Source of the DNA: Litoditis marina
Lineage: Eukaryota; Nematoda; Chromadorea; Rhabditida; Rhabditidae
DNA length: 64,000 nucleotides
Direction: 5' to 3'
NCBI GenBank assembly: GCA_964036275.1
Contig: OZ038433.1
Span: forward strand, 7,605,048 to 7,669,047
Shown here: positions 1 through 10,815 of the stretch, piece after piece
Layout: each line of letters begins with the position of its first letter
Position numbering within the stretch: the stretch's first letter is position 1
Program-made: the position numbers and the translations under genes
The notes under the pieces: model-generated
The model's database searches: none
Seen by the model: the letters and a program-made list of their open reading frames with translations, nothing else
What the model was told of the DNA's origin: nothing

Positions 1-164
1 TATTTCTCAATTTGGACATAGTAAACTTAGGTTATTTTATTTGAACAAAATATAATTGTGTCACTGGAAATTAATCATAGTAAACTTAGTTGCTACAACT
101 GAAAATGAAAAAGAGAGGTAATATCACCCACCTGACCATTTTCAGAAGTTTCATGTAACTAAAC

Positions 165-649
165 TCACAATGTTTGCTTTAAAGATTCTGACGCAAACCA
201 AGAATTGAAGGAGGTAGTCGTAGTCGAAATACTCATTTCCGGTATGTTGGCGTAAGAGCACGAATCGCCAATAGGACTGGAAACGAATAAATTATATGAA
301 AAACGTTTTTAAAACAACATCCACAAATAACAAGAGGTTCGAACAATAAAACCAAGAATATAACAATATGCCGAGGTTCATTGACAGTAGGACATGGAGA
401 AAACTTCCACAGCGTTGATTTTTCCTCGTGCATTTTTCTTCATTTCTAGTATCATGAATACCTGCCAGAGACTGAGGTGTAATCTGATCTTAAACATATA
501 AAATTCAGTTAAGTTCAAAGCACAAAGGTAAGATGAGTACCTAATGTTCCCTGCAACATTGATTTGTAGTTCCTCTAATCTTCTGTGATCTTGCAGCCAA
601 GTCATTTTCTGGTCGCGACCGCAATCATCGTGCAGCCGGGAATGACAGT
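165..649 (-). CDS. 3' exons of an unrecognised gene
   Basis: Three linked minus-strand exons are read at 649-541, 488-462 and 276-165. Each has an AG acceptor, the first two have GT donors, the phases agree throughout, and the chain ends at a TGA (167-165). The first exon reads as a charged segment with three cysteines (begins DCHSRLHDDCGRDQ). The second adds about nine residues. The last gives a Ser/Thr-rich tail ending ASESLKQTL. I do not recognise the protein; the composition would suit a cytoplasmic tail. The first listed exon needs one base from an upstream exon, so the gene continues to higher coordinates, possibly through the candidate exons at 2.3-2.9 kb. The phase agreement makes chance unlikely, but the short middle exon is the weakest link. 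Confidence 0.55.
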
Positions 650-670
650 CTGAAAACAGGTAAAACATCT

Positions 671-794
671 TTAAAGAAGGACGATTATGTGGTCCAATCG
701 CAACGCTTCAGTCCTTTAAACTGCAATACATTTTTCAATTGCCGTTTAAAGGACCGTGGACACGGGATTAGTCCACATAATCGTCCTGCTTTAA
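671..794. mobile_element. TTAA-ended palindromic MITE, copy 1
   Basis: A 124-bp palindrome whose arms begin TTAAAGAAGGACGATTATGT and end with the reverse complement. An inner hairpin is built on TCCTTTAAACTGCAATA. Copies 2946-3056 and 17552-17675 share ends and core. It lies in a probable intron of the left-edge gene. Confidence 0.85.
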
Positions 795-2342
795 ATTAAG
801 TTTTCATGCGTTGAACCAGCGGACGTAGACTCAACAGTTACGATCAGAAATAACGGTTTACAGTTTGCAAAAAATCAACCCAAAACTTGTGCTGATTCCA
901 CATCTAACATTTATCGAGTGAGCGGTGGATTTTTGCCTACCTTCAATTAGCATACTCAAAATACAGTACGAGTTCTTTGTTATTATTCCGATGTTCATTT
1001 ATTAATGGGAAAATAAGTATTCCAAGTTGTTCTCTCTTTCACGTGTTTTTATGAAACTAAGCAAGGCTAACAGAGATTCGCAGTTTTTTTGAAAAACTGA
1101 AGAATGACGAAAAATAGCCTGAAACATTCATTGACACGTTGCCAAGTCTCAAGGGGGCATGACCGGAACCATACCGACTCTGCTCGTACAAACTAACCTG
1201 GTCCTTTTCGGGGGTCACGCAGTTGTGCCACGGCATTTGCGCGGTGGGAATGTTGGAAGACTGTAGCAGTACGTACCGTACATCATGAACACCTGAGTAC
1301 GTATGCTAGAAAATCCCGGCACCTTCATCCCATCCTGCGTCTCTCACTCTGCCTCACTATTTCTTATCTCTTACATCCCGGAGGGATGTAAGAGCAGAGA
1401 AATAGCGTATGTTCGAAGAGACGCAGGATGGGATGAAGGTGCCGGGATCTTCTAGCATACGTACTCTGATCGTTCAGAAGGGTGAGGAAGTCCAACAATA
1501 ATATGCTCAGTCCGAGACCTGAAGAAAATAGGCATGTTTCCATTCCTCCGGGGACTCAGGTCATTGGTTCATCCACAATACCTTGATTATTTGGACTGTG
1601 TATCAGTTTGAAGGAAGGAAAATTGTTATTAGTTTTAGCAAAAAGTTTTTGCAGTACCTGAAGTACGCACCTAAGAGAACAAGATCTGAGAATATAGTGT
1701 CCATTGAAATGAAATATATCGATAGATATTGTTACTTTTAAAGTAGAAGGTTTTCACGTCAAATTATTGATGATGTGCCCCAGTTTCGCTTGGCAGTGTT
1801 TTTCACATTGAACTGAAGACTTAATATTGTGAGCCAGGGCAAAATCTATAAATCAGTAATGACGAAACACGGAAAACAAACCAGAAAAGGCGGGTGCTAT
1901 CCTGTCGAATACGGTGATGACATTAGTGGAGGTATATTGCCCCAGGGCTAACTCCATGTAGATCAACGGAAGACCAACGAGACACATGCAGAAGAAGTAG
2001 ACGATTGGGGAACTGGCTGAAGGTAGAGAAGTATACTACCATGCTCTACTGTCGTGTCTACCAGCTTGGTATATTGTTCGTTTTATTGTTTAAACCTGTC
2101 ACAAATAATTAGACCGATAATATGCTATTTGCAACAGAGGCCGTTAGAAGGAACATATCTTTTTTGTTTCGTAATTGATCCTCTTTCTCCTCTTTCTATA
2201 TTTTCCAGAACACGTGTATGCCGACCGTCCATAGGGATAATGTTGCATAGGAGGCAACAACTTATGAAATCAATGTTGTTGTTTGCACCGTCGTAAGCTC
2301 ATGAGCTGATCTCATGAGTAACTCGATGAGTTCATCTCACAC
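795..2342. other. Probable intron or intergenic DNA
   Basis: Apart from the palindrome at 1295-1466, I find no exon with matching splice signals here. If the candidate exon at 2343-2502 belongs to the left-edge gene, this is its intron. Confidence 0.4.
1295..1466. mobile_element. Palindromic MITE-like element
   Basis: Arms of about 45 bp begin GAGTACGTATGCTAGAAAAT and are inverted at the right end. The centre holds a second inverted repeat on CTTACATCCC. A diverged relative of the right half (AGCGTATGTTTGTGGAGACG) occurs near 57298. Confidence 0.75.
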
Positions 2343-2928
2343 CCGAAAAGACAACCCCACCTCCAAATCTGTCAAAGAGTATCGGAAACGTGACGAAAGA
2401 CTCGTAATTCATCAAAAACGTGAAAATGACAAAATAGGAACTGGATTTATTGGTCCACAACGAGCGCCGAAACCCTATGCGCGAGAGTTGCCCGACTGAT
2501 ATCTGAAAATAATTGTTTGAACTTTGAACTATCGTTTGGCCGGTTCGGAACAAATATTAACCGAAAGAGGCCAATTTAACACTATTTGGGACGTTTGAAA
2601 TGCAAAAAAGCGAGGTAATTAGTGAAACTTGTCGTACTTTTTTCGCGGCTTCATACTTTGCGCTCTCTTTCTATAGCTACGAACGAGGACTATAACAATT
2701 GAGAAAATTCAGTTAGAAACAAGTGCATTATCTTGGTACGTGCTTTGGGCAACAATTTTATAATCGCAGAATTTTTTTTCAAATATTCGCGACCTACATT
2801 TGTGATATATTCCATAGTATCGATTGAATCAACAATTTGTAAGCTCTCTGAGGTGGAATATGATTCTGACACGAGTGAATCGCCGATACAAGTCCGCAGC
2901 TCATAGTCGAGAGTATCCCACAGATCGT
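2343..2928 (-). CDS. Candidate exons of the left-edge gene
   Basis: Exon 2928-2798 follows a good acceptor (ttccag) and ends before gtaggt. It reads as an acidic, serine-rich stretch (DDLWDTLDYELRTCIGDSL...). The candidate exon 2502-2343 follows ttattttcag and ends before gtgtga. Phases fit each other and the exon at 649. The first reading is believable from its codon choice. The second is weaker: it is hydrophobic, its codon use is poorer, and a plus-strand ORF of 61 codons overlaps it. I do not recognise the product. The exon upstream of 2928 was not settled. Confidence 0.3.
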
Positions 2929-2945
2929 CTGGAACAGAAACTCTC

Positions 2946-3056
2946 TTAAAGCAGGACGATTATGTGAACCAATCCCGTGTCAACGGTCCTTTATGGAAAA
3001 TGTATTGCGGTTTAGACTGAAGCGTTGGGATTGGATCACATAATCGTCCTTCTTTA
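2946..3056. mobile_element. TTAA-ended palindromic MITE, copy 2
   Basis: Shares TIRs with the copies at 671 and 17552 but is 13 bp shorter in the core. Ends are TTAAAGCAGGACGATTATGT and its inverted counterpart. Confidence 0.85.
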
Positions 3057-3378
3057 ATTCATTTTTTCCGTGTTTTTTTCTAACATACTACAGAACTGAA
3101 ACGGTAAAAGACAGTCGTTCACGAAAGGGCTCAAAATGCACTAAAATCAAAGTACAAACAGAAGCAGACGTTTATGTGTAGCTATAGAGAGCACATCAAA
3201 CGGTGATGTTATTTTAGCTTCGCTGAGTTTGCAGCCAATTTTCAGATACAAAATTAACGCTTTATTTTGTCAAATTTAGATCTTACCACTTGTAGAACAG
3301 AAAAATCTCACTTTTAGAACTTTTCAATATGGCTAGCTTCTATATTCGGTTTTAATCATTTTTCATCGATAGTTCCAA

Positions 3379-5240
3379 TCAAACGTACCATGTTGTCTCA
3401 ATTTCTCCTTCTTTATCGAGCTTTCCAAGCTGGACGATGAAGAAGTTGGTGATGTTGATGGACTTGTCCGAAGCAACGGAAATGTCTTCAGAAAACTCAA
3501 TATTATTGTAGTAAACAACTATCTTTCATGTTTTGATCTTCTTTCGCGCTCTAATTTTCAAATTTCAACCGGAAAGCAATGGGAAAACTTCAAAACACAG
3601 CAAGCGCAGGAAAGAGCGAGCGCAATATTGTACAAAACTGTTTCCAAAACCTGGATGGCTATCAGTTCAGTTTTATAACACGAATTGTACAACAAAAGTG
3701 AATGAAAAAGAGATTCAAAATGCAAAATCGATCGATTACCTGAAACCTGAAATGGTCCCACAGTTTTACAAACAAACCTCACTATCCTCATCTTCCATTA
3801 GGATTACACCGATTTCGGAGAAGTTCTCGGGAACAATAATCGGAAGGAAATATAGAACACGCGCTCATCGTACTTTCGGTATGACGTACCAATGTGTTGG
3901 AAGATTCTCACGTCTACGACAAAAGTACAGGATTTCACTCTGGGAAACTATCTTTTATACAAGTTTTGTCACAGCGTTCATTCGTATTTCAAACAACGTG
4001 GTTATGAATAATAATAGTATATCCAAATCGCCATCTTCAAAGGGCAAATGGCCAAATGGTCAGTGGCTCACCAATGAATGCTTTAAAACAAATAAAACCA
4101 CTACACTAACATTAAATTCATAGGGCCAGGAGTCTGTTGCGAATTGATATGAGTACCTTCAAAAAGTTATTATCATAACATCAAAAATTAAAATATGTAC
4201 AAACAATATATGTGTTTGCTAGATTAACAATATAAGTGTTATAAGGGAGAATGAAGTTTGTCTTGATTTCGGTTTTTTCTTACAGAGGCATGAACAGGGC
4301 ACATATGCTATATTGAAGGTATTGTAATGGTACTGTAGAAGTAGCAGTGTAGGTAGAAGTAAAAGAATATTAGTTGTATACAATTTCAAAATATCAAAGC
4401 TGTAAACCTTTTTCACTGAATCTAACTTATCGTTCCAAATGAGAGAATGGTCATTTATATTATACATTTAACTTTTTGAGATACTAGATCGTCAAAAAAA
4501 CAAGACAAACTAAGTGTCAGATAAACTTAGTAGACAATGTATGTGACTATATGTATCGAATTTCATACTACAATCATTAATAAGATCGTGAGCGAAACGT
4601 TCGCTGTTGTTCTTTGAGCCGTACTTGGTTTCCATATCATCAACAAAAGTGGAAATACGCTGGAAAAGAGAAATTGAATGTTTCAATTCAGAAACTGATG
4701 TTTCTATATATAACTATAGCGAGTTTTCTATATATACATATATTATAACTATAGCAGATATAGATTGAGAAAATGATAACTTACTTGTCACTGTTTGAGG
4801 AAATTCAAACTCAGGGGAATGAGAATCAGATAACAGCTGATATCAGAAAGAGTCCAATAATAATTGATGTGATATAAGCACACCAGTAATCATATATGGA
4901 TTCCTGAAAATGTTTTATTGTGATAAGTATGTACATTAATGAATCGATTAACACATTAACATATAGTAAGTGCCAAATATATCAACTTTTGTCTCTTGTC
5001 GGAATCGAACCTGCGAGCATTATATTCGTAGCAGGGCGCTAACCACTGCGCTATTAATGCACATAACCGGCAAGCTTTGGAAACGAGGATATGTGTGCGT
5101 GCACAGCGGGAAGTGAGATATACAGTACCCTTCCGCCTTTCTGTTGGCGACGATCATATGGGACACTGCAACGAATCTGACTCACCTTATGATAGAGTTT
5201 TTTATTGTCAGCCGGTCGTTGATTTCCGCACCGACGTAAG
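3379..5240 (-). CDS. Unrecognised gene, 3' exons
   Basis: Minus-strand exons proposed at 5240-5186, 4659-4572, 3825-3778 and 3495-3379 (stop TGA). The 4659 exon has strong coding character (...VDDMETKYGSKNNSERFAHD...). The 3825 exon reads NFSEIGVILMEDEDSE. The last reads on to ...LGKLDKEGEIETTWYV. An AATAAA on this strand lies near 3260, about 120 bases past the stop. The 5240 and 4659 exons join in phase, as do 3825 and 3495. The join between 4659 and 3825 is unresolved, because the 4659 donor (gtagta) leaves a phase that does not fit. The last exon also has a gtacgt donor-like site that would skip the stop and allow a Ser-rich alternative reading. No family is recognised. A SINE sits in the first intron. 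Confidence 0.4.
4965..5154 (-). mobile_element. tRNA-related SINE, copy 1
   Basis: On the minus strand it carries an A-box-like TAGCGCAGTGGTTAGCGC and a B box GGTTCGATTCC. The sequence on both sides, ending in GTGCCAAAT on the plus strand, is conserved with copies at 12763 and 15220. These copies are too similar in their flanks, and too poorly folded, to be plain tRNA genes. Confidence 0.75.
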
Positions 5241-7372
5241 CTGAGACAGTAAAGAATAACCTATTCCGACTCCACGTGAACAGCCAGACGATCCAACTAT
5301 ATGGTGAAAACCTACACCATATCAACGAAAAGCATACATTTCTATGAGTGAAAAGATAGAATTTTATAACTAACTATGAGAACAAAACCACCTTTTCAAG
5401 TTTGGGGCATCCGTAGCTATAGAAATGCTAAGCAATATGTATGCGGTTATTAAATCCATGTTGAAAACTATCAACACTGAACACTGTGATGTATGCACAC
5501 CTGCACAGTGAGTTCCATATATTAGGTTCTAAAATACAAAAATTTGAGCAGTGTGTATTTTAACATCACCCATTGAGTTTCGGGTTATTACACAGATTAT
5601 TGAGAAACATTGATATTTGAAAGAAAGAGATACTAAAATTCAAAATCATCAAAGAGTGGGGGACCAACAATTGTGTGAATTGTACGAGCGAATCAAGAAC
5701 GACAGAAATTCTGAGGAAACTGCAACAAAAAGCGAAAAATAGAGAGGATAATTATAAAGTGTTGATGCCACAGAACGGGAAAAATATTTTGCTAACTAGT
5801 TCACGGTAGATCACAAGACACCGCTAAATAGTTGTCTCGACAACAACAGTAATCTCACTTATTGTTTATAAATGTCGTAATATATCTGAACAGAAAAGCT
5901 GTGAATTGTGATCTATCGTGAAATAGTTAGCAAAATATTTTTCCCTTCTCGTGGAACTACCACTTTGTAATAATCCTTTCTATATGTTTTTGGTTTTTGT
6001 TGTAGTGTCCCCAAAAGTTCGGTCGTCCTTGAAGAGCTCGTACAAATCACACATTTGTTGGTCCCCCACTTTTGATGAATTTCACACTTTTTGTAGACAT
6101 TCCGAAGGCATGTCTAAATTATCAACTAAAACTTAAAAGGACCAACTATATTTGCTCTAGGAAAAAAACAAGATGGCGGGATTATAAATTGGGTGGAATC
6201 ATGTTTGACGTCCACTTTGCACATTTCAACAAGTTTTATAGAAATGCCCCAATTGCCAACTATTTCTATCATCTCAAAAAAAAATGGATGTCAGCCTTGC
6301 ACTCTTGAAAATTCAATGCATGTTCACTTCGAATCCTAGAAAACGTTGTGTTCAGATAACGTTTCGTCGTTAATAACCCATTAGCCAACTATTATCATTA
6401 TTTCGAGAAATATTTCACGTCAACTTCGCACTTTTCAAAGATGACGTCATCTGGTCTCTACAATACTGAATGACGTCACGAACACACGACGGAAGTTGGC
6501 GCTCTGGATCTATAACTTGGCTAAAACTCCCGCTCAAATTTGGAACACAGTTCGGTAATAAGCTATAGAAAACTCATATATCATTTAAAATTTCGTTTTG
6601 CGTATTTGGGTCTTTTTATAAGCAAACTAAACAAAACGGAAGTGCACAAGAGCCGGACCAGAGAGCCGATCCAGAGACAAAACACGCACAGTGCGTCGCG
6701 CTGCGCGCGATTATTTCACGGACTACAAAAATATAAAACTGTGGGTATGTCTAGCAATCGCAACTATGAATGACTGCACGTTCTGACACGCCTTCTTCTC
6801 TCTGAAAGAAAGGAACACGCCCCCATATGCCTCTTGCAACATTCGCAAGTTAGAAACAGAGAGTGTTTAGAGAAAACGACAGGTGAGCAACTTATTTTCA
6901 TTGATCGCCAAGTTACAAAACATGAACCAGCAGATCACTTTGAAAATCTTTCTGTGGGATGAGTCCTCTTTTTTCTATGATCATCTGCGATTCATGCCTA
7001 TGTTCACCCTCTACTCCTCTACGGACAGTCCTTATACGGTTGATATTGATATTATGTAATTGTAATGTGATTCACGACAAAGTGACAAACGGGTGAAATA
7101 GGCCGTACACAAATTTATTTATTATTTATTTATATATTATCCGGAGTGTGGTGATGGGTATAACTCAGCTGGCGCCCGGGTATGCCTTCTGGAAATGGTC
7201 ATGGGGAACCCCTCGCTGGAGTGGAACTCTCATGGTCACCCATACACCTCCTGCAGACACAAGGGAGCCGAGGCGATCCGAGATCAGGACTATTTTCCAT
7301 GAATACACACATGTACAACCAGCAATGAAACGCCCCATGAATGTAAACTTTTTAATTATCATTTTTTTGTAG
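5241..7372. other. Intergenic or unresolved intronic DNA
   Basis: Contains the palindromic element at 5646-6078. ORFs up to 78 codons occur but have no supporting splice sites or similarity that I can see. Upstream exons of the 7373 gene (plus) and the 5240 gene (minus) should lie here or beyond and were not found. Confidence 0.4.
5646..6078. mobile_element. Palindromic element, GTGGGGGACCAACAA family
   Basis: Terminal inverted repeats TCATCAAAGAGTGGGGGACC / GGTCCCCCACTTTTGATGA, with further inner inverted matches (GAAAAATATTTTGCTAACTA and its counterpart). The terminal core GTGGGGG(A)ACCAACAA..TGTGTGA is shared with the hairpin at 9433-9806, so both belong to one family. This copy's arms have diverged. 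Confidence 0.75.
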
Positions 7373-7829
7373 ATCGAAAAAGCCTTGCTATTGGCGTGTG
7401 AAGCCGATTCTGATTGCGTCGGAATTTTCGTGCATCTGAAAAACGCAAGAGATGGCTCAGGTAAGAAAACTGACCGAAATATTGAGAGTGGAATGTCTCT
7501 CTCCACTTCTACGGGTTTTTTTATCCACTTGCAAGCGGGCTTCTTAGTTTTCTGACCACAATAACGAAAATGAACTAATATTTTGCTCCGACTTTTAATA
7601 CTTTTGTATGGACTTTCAGTTGGGTTAGGATTCACATTCACGTATTATTATTATATTCTTATTATTAACTATTTCCGTTTCATCTCATCTCGAGTTAGAA
7701 CTGAAATCTGTCCCGACTGTCCGGATGAAAGATGACCATGCCGACATGACGATGAAAGTCCTGTACCGAATCTCCTTTCAAAACAAGGACGACGAGCAAC
7801 TCAGAACAAGCGTCGTTGCAAAACAGTAA
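7373..7829 (+). CDS. 3' exons, apple/PAN-like cysteine pattern
   Basis: Exon 7373-7460 follows ttttttgtag and ends before gtaaga. Exon 7699-7829 follows gagttag and ends in TAA. The phases join. The first exon reads IEKALLLACEADSDCVGIFV, which resembles the ACxxDxxCxG(F) segment of apple/PAN-type extracellular modules. The second is charged and ends DDEQLRTSVVAKQ. Upstream exons were not identified, so signal peptide and total length are unknown. The PAN reading rests on one short motif and should be taken as a suggestion; that the two exons are coding is more secure. Confidence 0.5.
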
Positions 7830-8149
7830 ACTACTGTTTATTCAGTGTGGCTGTCATATATATATCGCGCGGAGCGCGAAGCGCTCTGCGTGAGTTGTCT
7901 TTGGTTTGGCCATTGCGGACTCGTTTTTTCCTTTTAATTAACAAAAATCTTCAAACATATTCTTTTTTTGAAAACTAAAAAGAGAGAACGTTAGAGAATC
8001 ACAAATTGAACATTGTGTGGAAATTTCAGCCAAATCGGATTATTTTCGCCTGAGTTATGGTTTCGTGTCGTTGTTGAAAAGTTCCGCCGTAATTCGTCCC
8101 TCGTCACTCGTCCCTCCTCCCTCGTCCCTCCTCCCTCACGGAATTCTGT

Positions 8150-9135
8150 CCGCATCGTAGTGGAAAAACTACTGAACCAATTTGGCTGAAATTTGAAACA
8201 TCTATTCTATGGCAAAAGTTAGCTCGTCGCGCCAAGTATGAAATGTATATGTAATCTCTGGCGCCGGGCGCGGGCGCCAATAGGCGCCAAAAACGACTAT
8301 TGGAAAAACTATCGAACCGATTTAGCTGAAATTTGAAACATGAGTTCTAATGCAAAATTTAGCCCGCCGCGCCAAATATGAGATGTATAGCTCCTCATTG
8401 GCGCCGGGCGCGGGCGCCAATAGGCGCCAAAAACCACTATTGGAAAAACTATCGAACCGATTTAGCTGAAATTTGAAACATGAGTTATAATGCAAAAGTT
8501 AGCCCGTCGCGCCAAATATGAGATGGATACATCATTATTGGCGCCCGGCGCTGGCGCCAATAGGCGCCAAAAACGGCGAAACACTATTTATCATCAACTA
8601 AAATGTTGAACACTAATAGAAATTGAATATTTTGGTGGAAAGTGTGAAAGTCTTTTTCCAAAACTGAAATGTCTCTTCTGGCGCTCGCACCAGGCGCCAG
8701 ATGGCGCCAAAACCCAAACTCACGACAGCGTCAATGGAATTGTCTGAAATTCGGTACACTAAATAACTATCACATGGCAAGTAAGATGCTCAATCTGAAA
8801 ATCAAGAAAAGTTCTGTTGGCACTGTGCGCTGGCGCCCATTGGCGCCAAAGTTGGAAAAATATCAGTTATCGTCAATCAAACTGTTTCAAGTTAACAGAT
8901 ATTGAATATTCCAATGTGAAATAAAGATCCACAAATTCAAAATCGAATATTATCGTCTGGCTCGGAACAGACGCCAAATGGCGCCAAAACAAAAACACAC
9001 GAAACTGACAATTGAATAGTTTGAATATTGCTCCAATCAGTAATTGACACATGTAGTGTGTACTGGTAGCTCAAAAACCTAGAAAATTTCGTTTCGTCCT
9101 GGCGCCAGACGCGTGTGTCAATTGACGCAGGAATG
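8150..9135. repeat. GGCGCC minisatellite, about 140-bp unit
   Basis: Three well-kept units at 8157-8575 each contain GGAAAAACTA.CGAACCGAT, GCTGAAATTTGAAACAT, a GCGCCAA.TATGAGATG stretch and a GC-rich core of clustered GGCGCC (for example GGCGCCGGGCGCGGGCGCC). From 8670 to 9120 only the cores remain recognisable (8676, 8832, 8980, 9100), with diverged AT-rich spacers. It appears to be an array decaying rightward. Confidence 0.8.
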
Positions 9136-9432
9136 AAAAAAAGTTTCAACGAAGGTTTTTGATGTGGTATTGGAAATAATGGCTATATTGTAAGTGAGTT
9201 GGTGTCTCTAATTGTAGATTTGTCAATGAACGTTTAGCGTTTTTGTTCAGTTGTTGATAGTCACAGAGCCAGTAACCTGCGTTATATTAGAACATCAGCA
9301 ATTTTATGGTCTGCATTCGGCTTCGTGCACACACAAAACTGAGATTTCCATAATAATATAATGAGTTCACAAGATCCACTCTGTGAATAGGCAACATATG
9401 AAGTTGTAAAAGTACAACTAGCAAAAAAAGGA

Positions 9433-9806
9433 CAATTCGTAAAAAGTGGGGGAACCAACAAATGTGTGAGTTGTGTTTGGTTCGACCTCGATATCAGCAA
9501 AAAGTGAACGATACGAATTGCTGTGATACTGTAGCAGAAGTATTCTGCAAAAATAGAACAATACAAATGTTGCACAATGGTTCACAACGCACGCATGTCG
9601 TCAAAGTACACATGAATTACCCTTCGGCAATTTCTGAAATATCATGCGGGCTTCGTGAACCATTGTGCAACATTTGTATTGTTCTATTTTTGCAGAATAC
9701 TTCTGCTACAGTATCACAGCAATTCGTATCGTTCACTTTTTGCTGATATCGAGGTCGAACCAAACACAACTCACACATTTGTTGGTTCCCCCACTTTTTA
9801 CGAATA
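9433..9806. mobile_element. Near-perfect long hairpin element
   Basis: The left arm (about 9433-9588) and right arm (about 9657-9806) are reverse complements over roughly 150 bp with no mismatch that I can find, around a loop of about 68 bp. Ends read ATTCGTAAAAAGTGGGGGAA and its complement. TIR core is shared with 5646-6078. No coding capacity is evident. Confidence 0.85.
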
Positions 9807-10815
9807 TCGATTGATTTTCCCTCTCGTTGTCTCTTCGGGGCACACTATATCTCTGGGTTTGTTGCAATACAGTTTCGACCGAACACGAATGTGTAACTAA
9901 CAGGCTATGGTCTGAGAACGCGTCGAGTACCTAACATACCGTACCCGAGTGGTACTGCGAGTCAAAGAATCTCAAATCAGACCGGCCACCGGGGCCGGAA
10001 CACAGAGACTAATTTCCGATTCGCAACATGATCTGGCGAACAGTATTGTCGCGTCAGTCGACTTTGTTTCCGCTCCGATTGGGGCACTACGAAAAGCCAC
10101 TTATCAGCTGACCCTAATGACCCTAACTCACACATTCTGTTTATTTAGGCAGCACCCTTCTATCTTATCTATCAGTAACGATAAATAACACGGTACTGTA
10201 CATTCCATAACGATTCTATAGGCAAGTTGTTTAGGGTCATGGTTTGCAAAACGACCTCGAAACGGAACAATCTCTAATGAAACAACGTCGTTATTTGAAA
10301 TATGTAACCACCATTGTATAGTATACCTTTTTTCAATGGAGGAATGACCACAAAACACTTGAAAATGTTAAGATCAACCTCCTCACACAATTTGCGCGTA
10401 GAACCGGTCTTGAGAAAATTCGAACGTTGAACTTGTACGACGTAAAAAAACCTGCCCAATCACGGACGTTTTTTCTAACTATGAGTATTGAACAACCTAT
10501 TACAGAACACCGACATTGAGAGCCATGACGACGAACTTCTATAGGCAGCGCTTCGCGCGATACAACTCATAGTTTAACTTAAAACTCGATTCACAGTTCA
10601 GAGAAATCAAACCAAACTTATCTAAAATTCATACAAACTTTTTGATAACCTCTCAACCAACTATGAAGTTTTCAAAAAGAATTGATAGACGAGAAAGGCT
10701 TGTATTTGATATCTGAATGATCAGACGAGGTGCGCGCTTAAAATTTCAGTTCTCATTTGAACTTCTGTTCAATCGTTTTCCATACATCCGTATTTTACTG
10801 AAGTCGACAGGTTCA

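Larger units (their letters stand above)
7830..10815. other. Repeat-filled interval between convergent genes
   Basis: Apart from the minisatellite and the 9433-9806 hairpin I see no gene. ORFs of 60-97 codons here fall largely in the repeats. It separates the plus-strand 7.8-kb gene from the minus-strand tectonic gene and must hold both 3' UTRs. Confidence 0.5.

Noticed and set aside
3533..4123. 196-codon plus-strand ORF
   Set aside because: It overlaps better-supported minus-strand exons (3778-3825), starts in low-complexity sequence and shows no domain or splice support.
4965..5154. Functional tRNA gene
   Set aside because: A and B boxes are present, but anticodon and acceptor stems do not form, and two further copies share long flanks, so it is a SINE.
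7165..7641. 158-codon minus-strand ORF
   Set aside because: It is antisense to the plus-strand exon at 7373-7460, which has proper splice sites and codon use.
8150..9135. CRISPR-like array
   Set aside because: Unit of about 140 bp with diverging repeats and no short unique spacers, in an animal genome; it is a minisatellite.
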